Position numbers and translations under genes: made by a program. The notes under the pieces are model-generated. The model worked only from the letters and a program-made list of their open reading frames with translations, ran no database searches and was not told where the DNA came from. From contig NZ_SRUO01000001.1 of NCBI RefSeq assembly GCF_004791025.1, forward strand, positions 558,001 through 622,000: 64,000 bases of DNA, written 5' to 3'. Below, in pieces: positions 34,412-44,345 of this stretch. Origin of the DNA: Mesorhizobium sp. M4B.F.Ca.ET.203.01.1.1. Its GTDB lineage: Bacteria; Pseudomonadota; Alphaproteobacteria; Rhizobiales; Rhizobiaceae. Within the stretch, counting starts at the first letter, position 1; each line of letters opens with the position of its first letter.

Positions 34412-34621
34412 ATGAAGAAGATCATCCTTGCCACAGCGGCCCTTCTGGCCATCTCGGGCGGCGCTTTCGCATCCGGCAGCGACAATTACGGTTCCCACGG
34501 TGCCAATCAGCCCGCTGCTGCCGTCGACAGCTCGTACACGGCATCGATCAAGAAGTCGGAACCGGCCGCCGAGCAGCCCGCCAACCAGGGCAGCGACCGT
34601 AACCTCTTCGGCAACAACTAA
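34412..34621 (+). CDS. DUF680 small exported protein, copy 2
   Basis: 69 residues, ATG 34412 after CAGGAG. The signal peptide is MKKIILATAALLAISGGAFA; the mature part is nearly identical to copy 1 (SGSDNYGSHGANQPAAAVDS, end GSDRNLFGNN). The main differences are SIKKSEPAAEQPANQ in place of SIEKSEPAAQTPAH. High identity in both protein and spacing shows a recent duplication. Separated from copy 1 by 68 bases that contain no terminator, so they are probably cotranscribed. Confidence 0.85.
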   Translation: MKKIILATAALLAISGGAFASGSDNYGSHGANQPAAAVDSSYTASIKKSEPAAEQPANQGSDRNLFGNN

Positions 34622-34726
34622 ACCGACCGGACCGCGATCCCGGACCTCCGGTTCGGGTCGTGGCCAAACGGAAGCCGGACGCGGCGGCTGGCCCGCCGCT
34701 CCGACGCAAATCCAGGAGTACCCAAA

Positions 34727-34966
34727 ATGAAGAAGATTGCTCTTACTGCCGCCGCACTTTTGATCGCCGCCGGTAGCGCCTATGCCCGGAACGACAATGT
34801 CGGCGGGACCGACATCAACAGTCAGCGGCCGGCCGCCAACGTCGACACCACGCAGACGTCGTCGACGCGCGACACCAGCTCGCCGGTCTACAAGCTGCTG
34901 AACTCGTCGGGCGATGTCGAGAAGTCCGCGCCTCAGGGCAGCGACCGCAACCTGTTCGGGCGCTAA
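34727..34966 (+). CDS. DUF680 small exported protein, copy 3 (diverged)
   Basis: 79 residues, ATG 34727 after CCAGGAG. The signal peptide MKKIALTAAALLIAAGSAYA is like the others, and the C-terminus GSDRNLFGR is retained, but the middle is different and longer (TDINSQRPAANVDTTQTSST, then SSPVYKLLNSSGDVEKSAPQ). It is the last of the three and is followed by a strong terminator, which supports a three-gene transcript. Confidence 0.84.
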   Translation: MKKIALTAAALLIAAGSAYARNDNVGGTDINSQRPAANVDTTQTSSTRDTSSPVYKLLNSSGDVEKSAPQGSDRNLFGR

Positions 34967-35009
34967 CAGCCGTCCATCCCGGATCGGGATGGACCGGGCC
35001 ATAATGCCA

Positions 35010-35041
35010 AGAGCGGCGGGCACAGCCCGCCGCTCTTTTTT
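35010..35041 (+). terminator. intrinsic terminator after the DUF680 genes
   Basis: Perfect arms GAGCGGCGGGC / GCCCGCCGCTC with a three-base ACA loop, followed directly by six T. It lies 44 bases after the third DUF680 gene and just before the convergent aglK gene. A smaller CATCCC/GGGATG hairpin precedes it. Confidence 0.95.
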
Positions 35042-35055
35042 GTCTCACGTGAAAG

Positions 35056-36168
<1,113 letters not shown>

Positions 36169-36201
36169 GATTGTCCTCCCAGTGACGTCCGTTTCAAAAA
36201 C

Positions 36202-37866
<1,665 letters not shown>

Positions 37867-37870
37867 TATC

Positions 37871-39025
37871 TCAACCTCCTTTCACCGAGCCGGCAAGCAG
37901 CCCGCGTACGAAATAGCGCTGCAGCGAGAAGAACACGATCAGCGGCACGATGATGGTCACGAACGCCGATGTCGTCAGGATCTCCCAGTCGCCGCCGCGC
38001 GAGCCGAGCAGCGCGTTCAGCTTGGCGGTCAGCACGATCTGGTCGGCCTCTGTACCGAGGAAAACCATCGCCACCAACAGATCGTTCCATACCCACAGGA
38101 ATTGGAAGATGGCGAAGGATGCGAGCACCGGGAAGGACAGCGGCAGCACGATCTTGACGAAGATCTCGAAATCGCTGGCGCCGTCGATGCGCGCCGATTC
38201 CATGATCTCGCGCGGCAGCCCGGCAATGTAGCTCCTCAGCAGATAGATGGCGAAGGGCAGACCGAAGCCGGTATGCGCCAGCCAGATGCCGAGATAGGTC
38301 TTCGACGGCACGCCGAAGAACGAACCGACGCCGTTGTAGAGCTTGAGCAACGGGATCAGCGACATCTGCAGCGGCACGACGAGCAGGCCGATGATGACCG
38401 CGATCAGCAGGGCCCGGCCGGGAAAGCGCATCCAGGCCAGCGCGTAGGCGGCAAAGGCGGCGATCAGGATCGGGATCACGGTCGCCGGGATGGTGACGGT
38501 CAGCGAGTTCATGAAGGAGCGGCCGATGCCCTCCGAAAACAGCACCGTCTTGTAGTTGTCGGTGGTGAATTTCGGCGGCGCCGACGAGGCAAAGTAGACG
38601 CGCTGGCCGCGGTCGCCCTCGAAAGCCTTGGGCGAGGCAAGCACGAAGCTGCCGTCGGCATTGACCTGCAGGGTCACGCCGTCGCCGAGATCGGCGGTCG
38701 AGCCGGCCGGGTATTGCGTGGGCGCCGCCGACTTGACGCCGAAGGCGGAGATATCGCGCTTGGCGCCGTCGCCGAAGATGTTGCCCGCGATGACGAACTT
38801 GCCATCCTTCTCGACCTGCGCCGAGGCGGCTGGCAGCCGGCCGGCTCCGGTCTGGCTGGAACTGGCGAACGAGTTCCACCAGCCGGAGGCGATGATCTGG
38901 TCCTTGTCGCGCAGCGAGGAGACCAGGATGCCGAGCGTCGGCACGGTCCAGATGGCGACGAAGATCAGCACCGCGATGTGGACGCCGAAACGGCTGGCGA
39001 AGGACTTTCCGGTCGAGGCGGCCAT
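37871..39025 (-). CDS. aglG: alpha-glucoside ABC transporter permease
   Basis: 384 residues of the MalG-like permease class. After the first membrane helix there is an unusually large periplasmic insert (about residues 40-150, including VEKDGKFVIAGNIFGDG and NADGSFVLASPKAFEGDRG), a feature of AglG. The EAA loop ESARIDGASDFEIFVKI that contacts AglK follows the standard spacing. One base after the aglF stop. Confidence 0.92.
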   Translation of the reverse strand: MAASTGKSFASRFGVHIAVLIFVAIWTVPTLGILVSSLRDKDQIIASGWWNSFASSSQTGAGRLPAASAQVEKDGKFVIAGNIFGDGAKRDISAFGVKSAAPTQYPAGSTADLGDGVTLQVNADGSFVLASPKAFEGDRGQRVYFASSAPPKFTTDNYKTVLFSEGIGRSFMNSLTVTIPATVIPILIAAFAAYALAWMRFPGRALLIAVIIGLLVVPLQMSLIPLLKLYNGVGSFFGVPSKTYLGIWLAHTGFGLPFAIYLLRSYIAGLPREIMESARIDGASDFEIFVKIVLPLSFPVLASFAIFQFLWVWNDLLVAMVFLGTEADQIVLTAKLNALLGSRGGDWEILTTSAFVTIIVPLIVFFSLQRYFVRGLLAGSVKGG

Positions 39026-39026
39026 T

Positions 39027-40040
39027 TCAGTGTCCTCCCGTCTCTTTGTTGGCCTGGCGGATGTTCCAGACCATGATCGGGATGACCGCGATCATGATGA
39101 TGATGGCGATCGTTGCGCCGCGACCGAAATCGCCGCCGCCGCGGAACATCCAGTCGAACATCAGATTGGCCAACACCTGGCTGTTCCACTGGCCGTTGGT
39201 CATGGTCAGCACGATGTCGAAGACCTTCAGCACCAGGATGGTGATGGTGGTCCAGACCACGGCGATGGTGCCCCAGATCTGCGGCACCATGATCTTCCAG
39301 AAGATCTGGAACGGGTTGGCGCCGTCGATCACCGCGGCCTCGATCGTCTCCTCGGGAATGCCGCGCAGCGCCGACGACAGGATCACCATGGCAAAGCCGG
39401 TCTGGATCCAGATCAGGATGACCATCAGGAAGAAATTGTTCCAGAACGGCAGCGATATCCAGACCTGCGGCTGGCCGCCGAAATACTGGATGATGGCGTT
39501 GAGCAGGCCGATCTGGACCTGGCCCTCACCGCGATATTCGTAGATGAATTTCCAGATCACGCTGGCGCCGACGAAGGAAATCGCCAGCGGCAGGAAGATC
39601 AGGCTCTTGGCGATGGTGCCCCACCAGATCTTGTCGGTGAGCACGGCGATGATCAGGCCAAGGAACGTGCAGGCCGCCGGCACCACCGCCAGCCAGACGA
39701 TGTTGTTGAGGATCGAGTTGCGGAATTCGCGGTCGCCGAACGCCCATTCGTAGTTGGCGAAGCCGACGAAGCTCGCGCCGCCGCGGTCGAGGAAGGATAG
39801 CCTCAGCGTCTCGACCACCGGATAGATCAGATAGATGGTGAGGATGATCATGGCCGGGCCGACGAACAGCCAGGGACGGATCAGCCCCTGCCGGCGCAGA
39901 TTGTCGACGGCGGCTGAGCCGCTGACGCCGCGCGAGGGGAAGATGGTGTCGAGCGCCTTGTTGGCACCCCAGAAATAGGCGACGCAGCCGCCGACGCCGA
40001 CGATAATGACGAATATGGCCGAGAAAATCTGAGCCGCCAT
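39027..40040 (-). CDS. aglF: alpha-glucoside ABC transporter permease
   Basis: 337 residues, MalF-like. An extra N-terminal membrane helix (FVIIVGVGGCVAYFWGANKAL) precedes the usual six. The EAA loop is EAAVIDGANPFQIFWKI. Start at 40040 follows GGGAGAGGGACCC. It is preceded by a 295-base gap from aglE containing a strong stem-loop, so permease expression is probably lower than that of the binding protein. Confidence 0.92.
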   Translation of the reverse strand: MAAQIFSAIFVIIVGVGGCVAYFWGANKALDTIFPSRGVSGSAAVDNLRRQGLIRPWLFVGPAMIILTIYLIYPVVETLRLSFLDRGGASFVGFANYEWAFGDREFRNSILNNIVWLAVVPAACTFLGLIIAVLTDKIWWGTIAKSLIFLPLAISFVGASVIWKFIYEYRGEGQVQIGLLNAIIQYFGGQPQVWISLPFWNNFFLMVILIWIQTGFAMVILSSALRGIPEETIEAAVIDGANPFQIFWKIMVPQIWGTIAVVWTTITILVLKVFDIVLTMTNGQWNSQVLANLMFDWMFRGGGDFGRGATIAIIIMIAVIPIMVWNIRQANKETGGH

Positions 40041-40262
40041 GGGTCCCTCTCCCCTGCGCAGGATCGGCCAGGCCTGAAACGACCCTGGCGATCAGTTCGT
40101 GCGCTGTTCTCGTTGTTGGAGCGCGAACGGGACATGAAAGCGGACTTGTCCGCTTCCGCCGGCCGCGCCGCATGCCGGAATGTCTACGCTTTCACGACTG
40201 GGCTTCGACTGGAACCTGGTCCATCCCGGCCCTACCGGGATGAGATGCTGCGATGGGCCAGC

Positions 40263-40291
40263 CGGATCCGGGCGCGAAAGGCCCGGATCCG
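40263..40291 (-). promoter_or_regulatory. intercistronic stem-loop between aglE and aglF
   Basis: CGGATCCGGGC / GCCCGGATCCG are perfect 11-base inverted arms around a seven-base loop, 45 bases past the aglE stop on the transcript. No T-run follows. This is the position of the mRNA-stabilising hairpins that raise binding-protein levels relative to permeases in other sugar operons. Confidence 0.7.
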
Positions 40292-40335
40292 CTTGGGAGG
40301 AGGAAGCAAGAGCTTCCGGCCGCGGGAACGATCGC

Positions 40336-41691
40336 CTACTTGATCGCGTCCCAGCTCTTCTGGATGTCGGTGGCGACATCCTGGGCGGACTTGCCGCCGA
40401 CGAGATCGATCATGCCGGTCCAGAAGGAGCCGGCGCCGATCTTGCCCGGCATCAGGTCGGAACCGTCGAAGCGGAAGGTCGAGGCGTTGGCGAGGATCTC
40501 GCCCTGCTTCTTCAGCGCGTCGCTGGCATAGGCGTCCTTGTTGACCGCCTTGAACGGCGTCACGAAACCGCCCTGGGCCATCCAGATCTCATGCGCAAGC
40601 GGCATCTTCAGGAATTCGATGAAGGCGCGGGCCGCTTTCGAATCCTTGGTGATCATGGCCAGCGTGCCGGCGCCGAGCACCGGGGTGCCAAGGTCGGGCT
40701 TCGAGGCATAGGGCGGGAAGTAGAAGAAGTCGGCATCCTGGCCGAGCTTCGTGCCCTCCGGGAAGAAGGTCGGGATGAACGAGGCCTGATGGTGCAGGTA
40801 GCACTTCGGCGGCACCGAGAAGAGTCCCTTCGGGCTGTCGCGGAAGTCGGTCGCGGCAACCGCCTTGGCGCCGCCGTCGACCATCTTGTCGTCGGTCGCG
40901 ATCTTGCCGAAGATGTCGATGGCGTTGACCACGGCCGGATCGTTGAACGGGATCTCGTTCTTCACCCACTTGTCGTAGACATCGGGGGTCTGCGTGCGCA
41001 GCATGATGTCCTCGACCCAGTCGGTCGCCGGCCAGCCGGTGGCGCCGCCGGAGCCGAGACCGATGCACCACGGCTTGCCGCCGTCGGCGATGATCTTCTT
41101 CTCGAGCTCGGCGAGCTCTTCCTGCGTCTTCGGGACCTTGTAGCCGGCTTCCTCGAAATTATCCGGCGAATACCAGACCAGCGACTTCACATCCGCCTTG
41201 TACGGGAAGGCGAAGAAGCCCGGCTTGCCGTCCTTGTCCTTGAAGGTGCCGAGGTCGACCCAGGACTGGCCGGCGCCGTAATTGTCCTTGACCCATTTGG
41301 CGGTGTCGTCGCCAAGCGGCGTCAAAAGGCCCTTGGAAGCCAGGTCCTGAATCAGGCCCGGCTGCGGCAGCACGGCGATGTTGGGCGGGCTGCCGGCCTG
41401 GGTGTCGATGACGATCTGCTGTTCGTAATTCTCCGACGAGGAGTACTTGATCTCGACGCCGGTCGCTTCCTGGAAATATTCGAGAACGGTGCGCACAAGG
41501 CCTTCGTCCTCGCCGCGCCATGGCCCGAAGATGGTCAGCGTCTCGCCCTTGAGGTCGACCTTCTTGAGATCCTCGTAGTTCTGCCAGTTGAAGCGCGGGT
41601 CCTCGCCCGGCTTGAACTTCAGTTCGGCTTGCGCCGGCAGGCTCAAGGCGAGCGTAGCGAACGCGGCGCCCAGCAGAAGCATCTTCTTCAT
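40336..41691 (-). CDS. aglE: alpha-glucoside-binding periplasmic protein
   Basis: 451 residues of the family 1 solute-binding proteins. Signal peptide MKKMLLLGAAFATLALSLPAQA. The mature protein begins ELKFKPGEDPRFNWQNYEDL and contains the sugar-site regions expected of AglE (FGPWRGEDEGLVRTVLEYF, GSGGATGWPATDWVEDIML). It captures sucrose, trehalose, maltose-type glucosides for AglFGK. First gene of the operon, with a LacI-type operator about 110 bases upstream. Confidence 0.94.
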   Translation of the reverse strand: MKKMLLLGAAFATLALSLPAQAELKFKPGEDPRFNWQNYEDLKKVDLKGETLTIFGPWRGEDEGLVRTVLEYFQEATGVEIKYSSSENYEQQIVIDTQAGSPPNIAVLPQPGLIQDLASKGLLTPLGDDTAKWVKDNYGAGQSWVDLGTFKDKDGKPGFFAFPYKADVKSLVWYSPDNFEEAGYKVPKTQEELAELEKKIIADGGKPWCIGLGSGGATGWPATDWVEDIMLRTQTPDVYDKWVKNEIPFNDPAVVNAIDIFGKIATDDKMVDGGAKAVAATDFRDSPKGLFSVPPKCYLHHQASFIPTFFPEGTKLGQDADFFYFPPYASKPDLGTPVLGAGTLAMITKDSKAARAFIEFLKMPLAHEIWMAQGGFVTPFKAVNKDAYASDALKKQGEILANASTFRFDGSDLMPGKIGAGSFWTGMIDLVGGKSAQDVATDIQKSWDAIK

Positions 41692-41802
41692 CGGTATTCC
41701 TCCCAGTGGTCACAAACAATCGGACGGAACCTCCATTCCGTCCGCCGACGCCGCAGGACTGTGACTCAGTCAGAAAGGAACCGCAACCTTTCGAAGAGTC
41801 TT

Positions 41803-41816
41803 CCAAAGCGCTTTGG
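41803..41816. promoter_or_regulatory. AglR operator, aglE-proximal
   Basis: CCAAAGCGCTTTGG is a perfect 14-base palindrome with the central CG step characteristic of LacI-family sites. It is 112 bases upstream of the aglE start, suitable for control of the aglEFGAK promoter. Confidence 0.75.
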
Positions 41817-42024
41817 TCGTTTTGATCTCGCCATTGAATCGAGCGGGAGTCAAGAGGGGCAGAAGGCTAATCGATTTAATTTCTGCAAATAGGTGCGTAG
41901 AAAGTGCGCTGCAGCACGTTTTTTTGGCGCTGCAGCAGCAAATTTTGCTTCAAACCCATCTGAACGGTGCTTATGGTCGACCCGTTGGACGTCACCAGCG
42001 TTGGTTGTCGTTTTGACTCAAATT

Positions 42025-42036
42025 AAAAGCGCTTTG
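42025..42036. promoter_or_regulatory. AglR operator, aglR-proximal
   Basis: AAAAGCGCTTTG shares the ten-base AAAGCGCTTT core with the aglE-proximal palindrome. It lies 18 bases upstream of the aglR start codon and so probably mediates autoregulation. Confidence 0.7.
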
Positions 42037-42053
42037 AGGCTTGGAGGCCTCCG

Positions 42054-43076
42054 GTGAACCTTAAACAGCTCGCTCACATGCTGGCGCTCTCGCAGACCAC
42101 GGTGAGCCGGGCGCTGAACGGCTACCCCGAGGTCAACGAGGAAACGCGGCGGCGGGTGATGGACGCGGCCAAGCGCCATGGCTACCGCCCCAATCCGAGC
42201 GCGCGGCGACTGGCGACCGGAAAGACCGGGATGATCGGCTATGTGCTGCCGACCGGCGCCGCCGTCGACATCGATCCGCACTTCGTCGAGTTCCTGTCCG
42301 GCCTCGGCGACTATGCCCGCTCGCACGAGCTCGACCTGGTGCTGTCGCCGGCGGACGCCGACGACCAGGAGACAACCTACCGGCGCATCGTCGCCAACCG
42401 GCAGGTCGACGCGGTCTACATCTCCTCGCCGCGGCCGGCCGACCGGCGGGTGGCGCTGCTCAACACGCTCGGCATTCCCTTCATCGTTCATGGCCGCAGC
42501 GAGGGCTTCGACTTCGACTATGCCTTCCTCGACATCGACAACGAGGGCGCCTTCCACGAGGCGGCGCGGCTGCTGATCCAGCTCGGCCACAGGCGGCTTG
42601 CGCTGATCAACGGCGACGACCGCGAGACTTTCGCCATCCATCGCGAGCGCGGCATGCGCCGCGCACTCGCCACGACTGGCCTCGTGCTTGGCGAGCGCCA
42701 TATCTGTTCGCTCACCATGACCGAGGAGAACGGCTACCGCGCCGCCAGGCGCCTGCTCGAGCAGAGCGAGCCGCCGACGGCGATCGCCTGCTCCAGCCTG
42801 ATCATGTCGCTCGGCGTGGTGCGCGCGGTGCGCGACCTTGGCCTCTCCATTCCCGGCGACCTCTCCTTGATCGCGCATGACGACGTCTTTCCCTGGCTGA
42901 AGCCGGAGAATTTCCCGGTGCCGCTGTCGACGACGCGCTCGTCGATCCGCCTCGCAGGCGCCCGCGTCGCCGAGCGTCTCGCGGCGCGCATATCGGGACT
43001 GGAAGAGGGCGCCCGCGGCGAGGTCTGGCCGGTGGATCTGGTGGTGCGGGGGTCTGTGGCCGGGGCGCCTACGTAG
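42054..43076 (+). CDS. aglR: LacI-family repressor of the agl operon
   Basis: 340 residues starting with GTG after GGAGG. The N-terminal helix-turn-helix reads LKQLAHMLALSQTTVSRALNGYPEV, followed by hinge YRPNPSARRLATGKTGMIGY and a periplasmic-binding-protein-like sensor domain (LINGDDRETFAIHRERGMRRAL, IPGDLSLIAHDD). It is divergent from aglE with two matching palindromes between. The last 57 bases of the gene are duplicated 942 bp downstream, flanking an unrelated hydrolase gene. Confidence 0.93.
   Translation: MNLKQLAHMLALSQTTVSRALNGYPEVNEETRRRVMDAAKRHGYRPNPSARRLATGKTGMIGYVLPTGAAVDIDPHFVEFLSGLGDYARSHELDLVLSPADADDQETTYRRIVANRQVDAVYISSPRPADRRVALLNTLGIPFIVHGRSEGFDFDYAFLDIDNEGAFHEAARLLIQLGHRRLALINGDDRETFAIHRERGMRRALATTGLVLGERHICSLTMTEENGYRAARRLLEQSEPPTAIACSSLIMSLGVVRAVRDLGLSIPGDLSLIAHDDVFPWLKPENFPVPLSTTRSSIRLAGARVAERLAARISGLEEGARGEVWPVDLVVRGSVAGAPT
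43013..43069 (+). repeat. direct repeat, left copy (inside aglR 3' end)
   Basis: 57 bases encoding the C-terminal RGEVWPVDLVVRGSVAGAP of AglR. The same 57 bases, with one mismatch (43052 G versus 43994 T), occur at 43955-44011. Each copy is followed four bases on by a TAG stop in the same frame. Confidence 0.95.
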
Positions 43077-43098
43077 GATCAAACTCAAACCATGCGGA

Positions 43099-43929
43099 TC
43101 AGCCTTCGGGTTCGCGTGACAAGAACCTGTTCAGCCGCCCCAGCACCAGATCTGGCGCTTCGAGCTGAGGAAGATGGCCGACGCCGGGCAGTGTTTCGAA
43201 CGATGCCTGCTGGATGAGTGCGTGAAGCGCTTTGCCTCGCTCCAGCGGTATCCATGGGTCGTCCTCGCCCCAGATGATCTCTACCGGACAGCGTATATCT
43301 TTGAACATCGGCTCGACCTCGGCGGTGTATCTTTCATCGGCTTGCGCGAATTGCCGATAGAAGCTCACCCTTCCCTCCTCGGACAGCCACGGCTCCACAA
43401 GCTTGTCGAAATCTCCAGGATCGATCTCATTGACGATCGCTCCCTTGACGTAAGCCGCCACGACGGCTTCATGGATGTGCGCCGGCAAGCCCAGGAAGGC
43501 ATCCACGTGACGGCCGACATGGTCGAAGAACTCCGATCCCCAGGGGCGCATGGCGACGACATTCATCAAAACGTAGCGGTCGAAATCACAGCCGTGCAGC
43601 AGATGCGCCCGCAACGTCGTCGCGCCTCCCATGTCGTGGGCAACAACCATGGGCCGCTGGAGGCGCCAATGGGCAAGCATCTCTGCAAAGACCTTGCCTT
43701 GCACATCGAGCGAGGTGCGCTGGTCCGCGGCTTTGTCGGATCGCCCGTATCCGGGCATGTCGTACCAATGGACATGGTATCGCCGCGCCAGGGCCGGAAT
43801 GATCCGGTGCCATGAGAACGAGGACCACGGCCAGCCATGGGCAAGCACGAGCGATGGCCCGTTGCCAGCCCGACCCGCCGCCACCGCGCCCGCAGACGTT
43901 TGCGCGGTTTCATCCAGTTTCCACGACAT
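43099..43929 (-). CDS. alpha/beta hydrolase, haloacetate dehalogenase/epoxide hydrolase type
   Basis: 276 residues. HGWPWSSFSWHRIIP is the oxyanion segment; the nucleophile position is Asp99 (VAHDMGG) instead of Ser, as in dehalogenases and epoxide hydrolases. WGEDDPWIP and GVGHLPQLEAPD give the acid and His. It is on the opposite strand to aglR, and the whole gene lies between two direct copies of the aglR 3' end, which suggests it arrived by insertion. Substrate unknown. Confidence 0.85.
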   Translation of the reverse strand: MSWKLDETAQTSAGAVAAGRAGNGPSLVLAHGWPWSSFSWHRIIPALARRYHVHWYDMPGYGRSDKAADQRTSLDVQGKVFAEMLAHWRLQRPMVVAHDMGGATTLRAHLLHGCDFDRYVLMNVVAMRPWGSEFFDHVGRHVDAFLGLPAHIHEAVVAAYVKGAIVNEIDPGDFDKLVEPWLSEEGRVSFYRQFAQADERYTAEVEPMFKDIRCPVEIIWGEDDPWIPLERGKALHALIQQASFETLPGVGHLPQLEAPDLVLGRLNRFLSREPEG

Positions 43930-43954
43930 CGAGATTCTCCAAGCACTCCGGACA

Positions 43955-44011
43955 CCGCGGCGAGGTCTGGCCGGTGGATCTGGTGGTGCGGGGTTCTGTG
44001 GCCGGGGCGCC
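43955..44011 (+). repeat. direct repeat, right copy (displaced aglR 3' end)
   Basis: A 56/57 match to the end of aglR, offset by exactly 942 bp with no gaps, ending in an in-frame TAG at 44016. It carries no start codon or gene of its own and appears to be the displaced original or duplicated target of an insertion. Confidence 0.95.
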
Positions 44012-44062
44012 GGGGTAGAAGGCCCAGAGCAATAGAGTTGAACCTACCGCGGACGGCCGCAA

Positions 44063-44296
44063 CTAGTCGTCCGATCGCCGTTGCGCCAACTTAATCTGAT
44101 AGACGCTTCTCGGATGCCTCCTCCGTCGCCATATGTTGAGAGTATAAATTAGAGTAATGTATCCAACTACTGCGATGAGGGTCCATGAAATACCAAGTGC
44201 GTCGGTCGAAATAATAATAGCTATAGATGCGACTCCGAACACGATGTAATATAAAACCGATGACCAGAAGTATATCTCCATTTGAGAGCTTCTCAT
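44063..44296 (-). CDS. small two-helix membrane protein
   Basis: 77 residues from ATG 44296, with AAGG nine bases upstream. Two hydrophobic segments (about residues 9-29 and 34-54: VLYYIVFGVASIAIIIS and LIAVVGYITLIYTLNI) are followed by a basic tail (WRRRRHPRSVYQ). The DNA is markedly AT-rich compared with all neighbours, with codons such as ATA and AAT, suggesting recent acquisition. It lies between the duplicated aglR end and the subtilase gene. No recognised family; translation is plausible but unproven. Confidence 0.55.
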   Translation of the reverse strand: MRSSQMEIYFWSSVLYYIVFGVASIAIIISTDALGISWTLIAVVGYITLIYTLNIWRRRRHPRSVYQIKLAQRRSDD

Positions 44297-44345
44297 TTAT
44301 CGAACCTTCAGGAATTTCGATTCACATTCGCATACTGGCGACGGA

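Larger units (their letters stand above)
41692..42053. promoter_or_regulatory. aglE-aglR divergent regulatory region
   Basis: The 362-bp region separates the divergent aglE operon and aglR. It holds two LacI-family operator palindromes described separately, one towards each gene. The remainder has AT-rich segments suited to promoters and two related GCGCTGCAGCA sequences at about 41903 and 41928. I cannot assign -35/-10 boxes with confidence. Confidence 0.7.

Noticed and set aside
42021..42050. Second gene or leader peptide in front of aglR
   Set aside because: No ATG with a ribosome site is present other than the GTG start of aglR itself after GGAGG.
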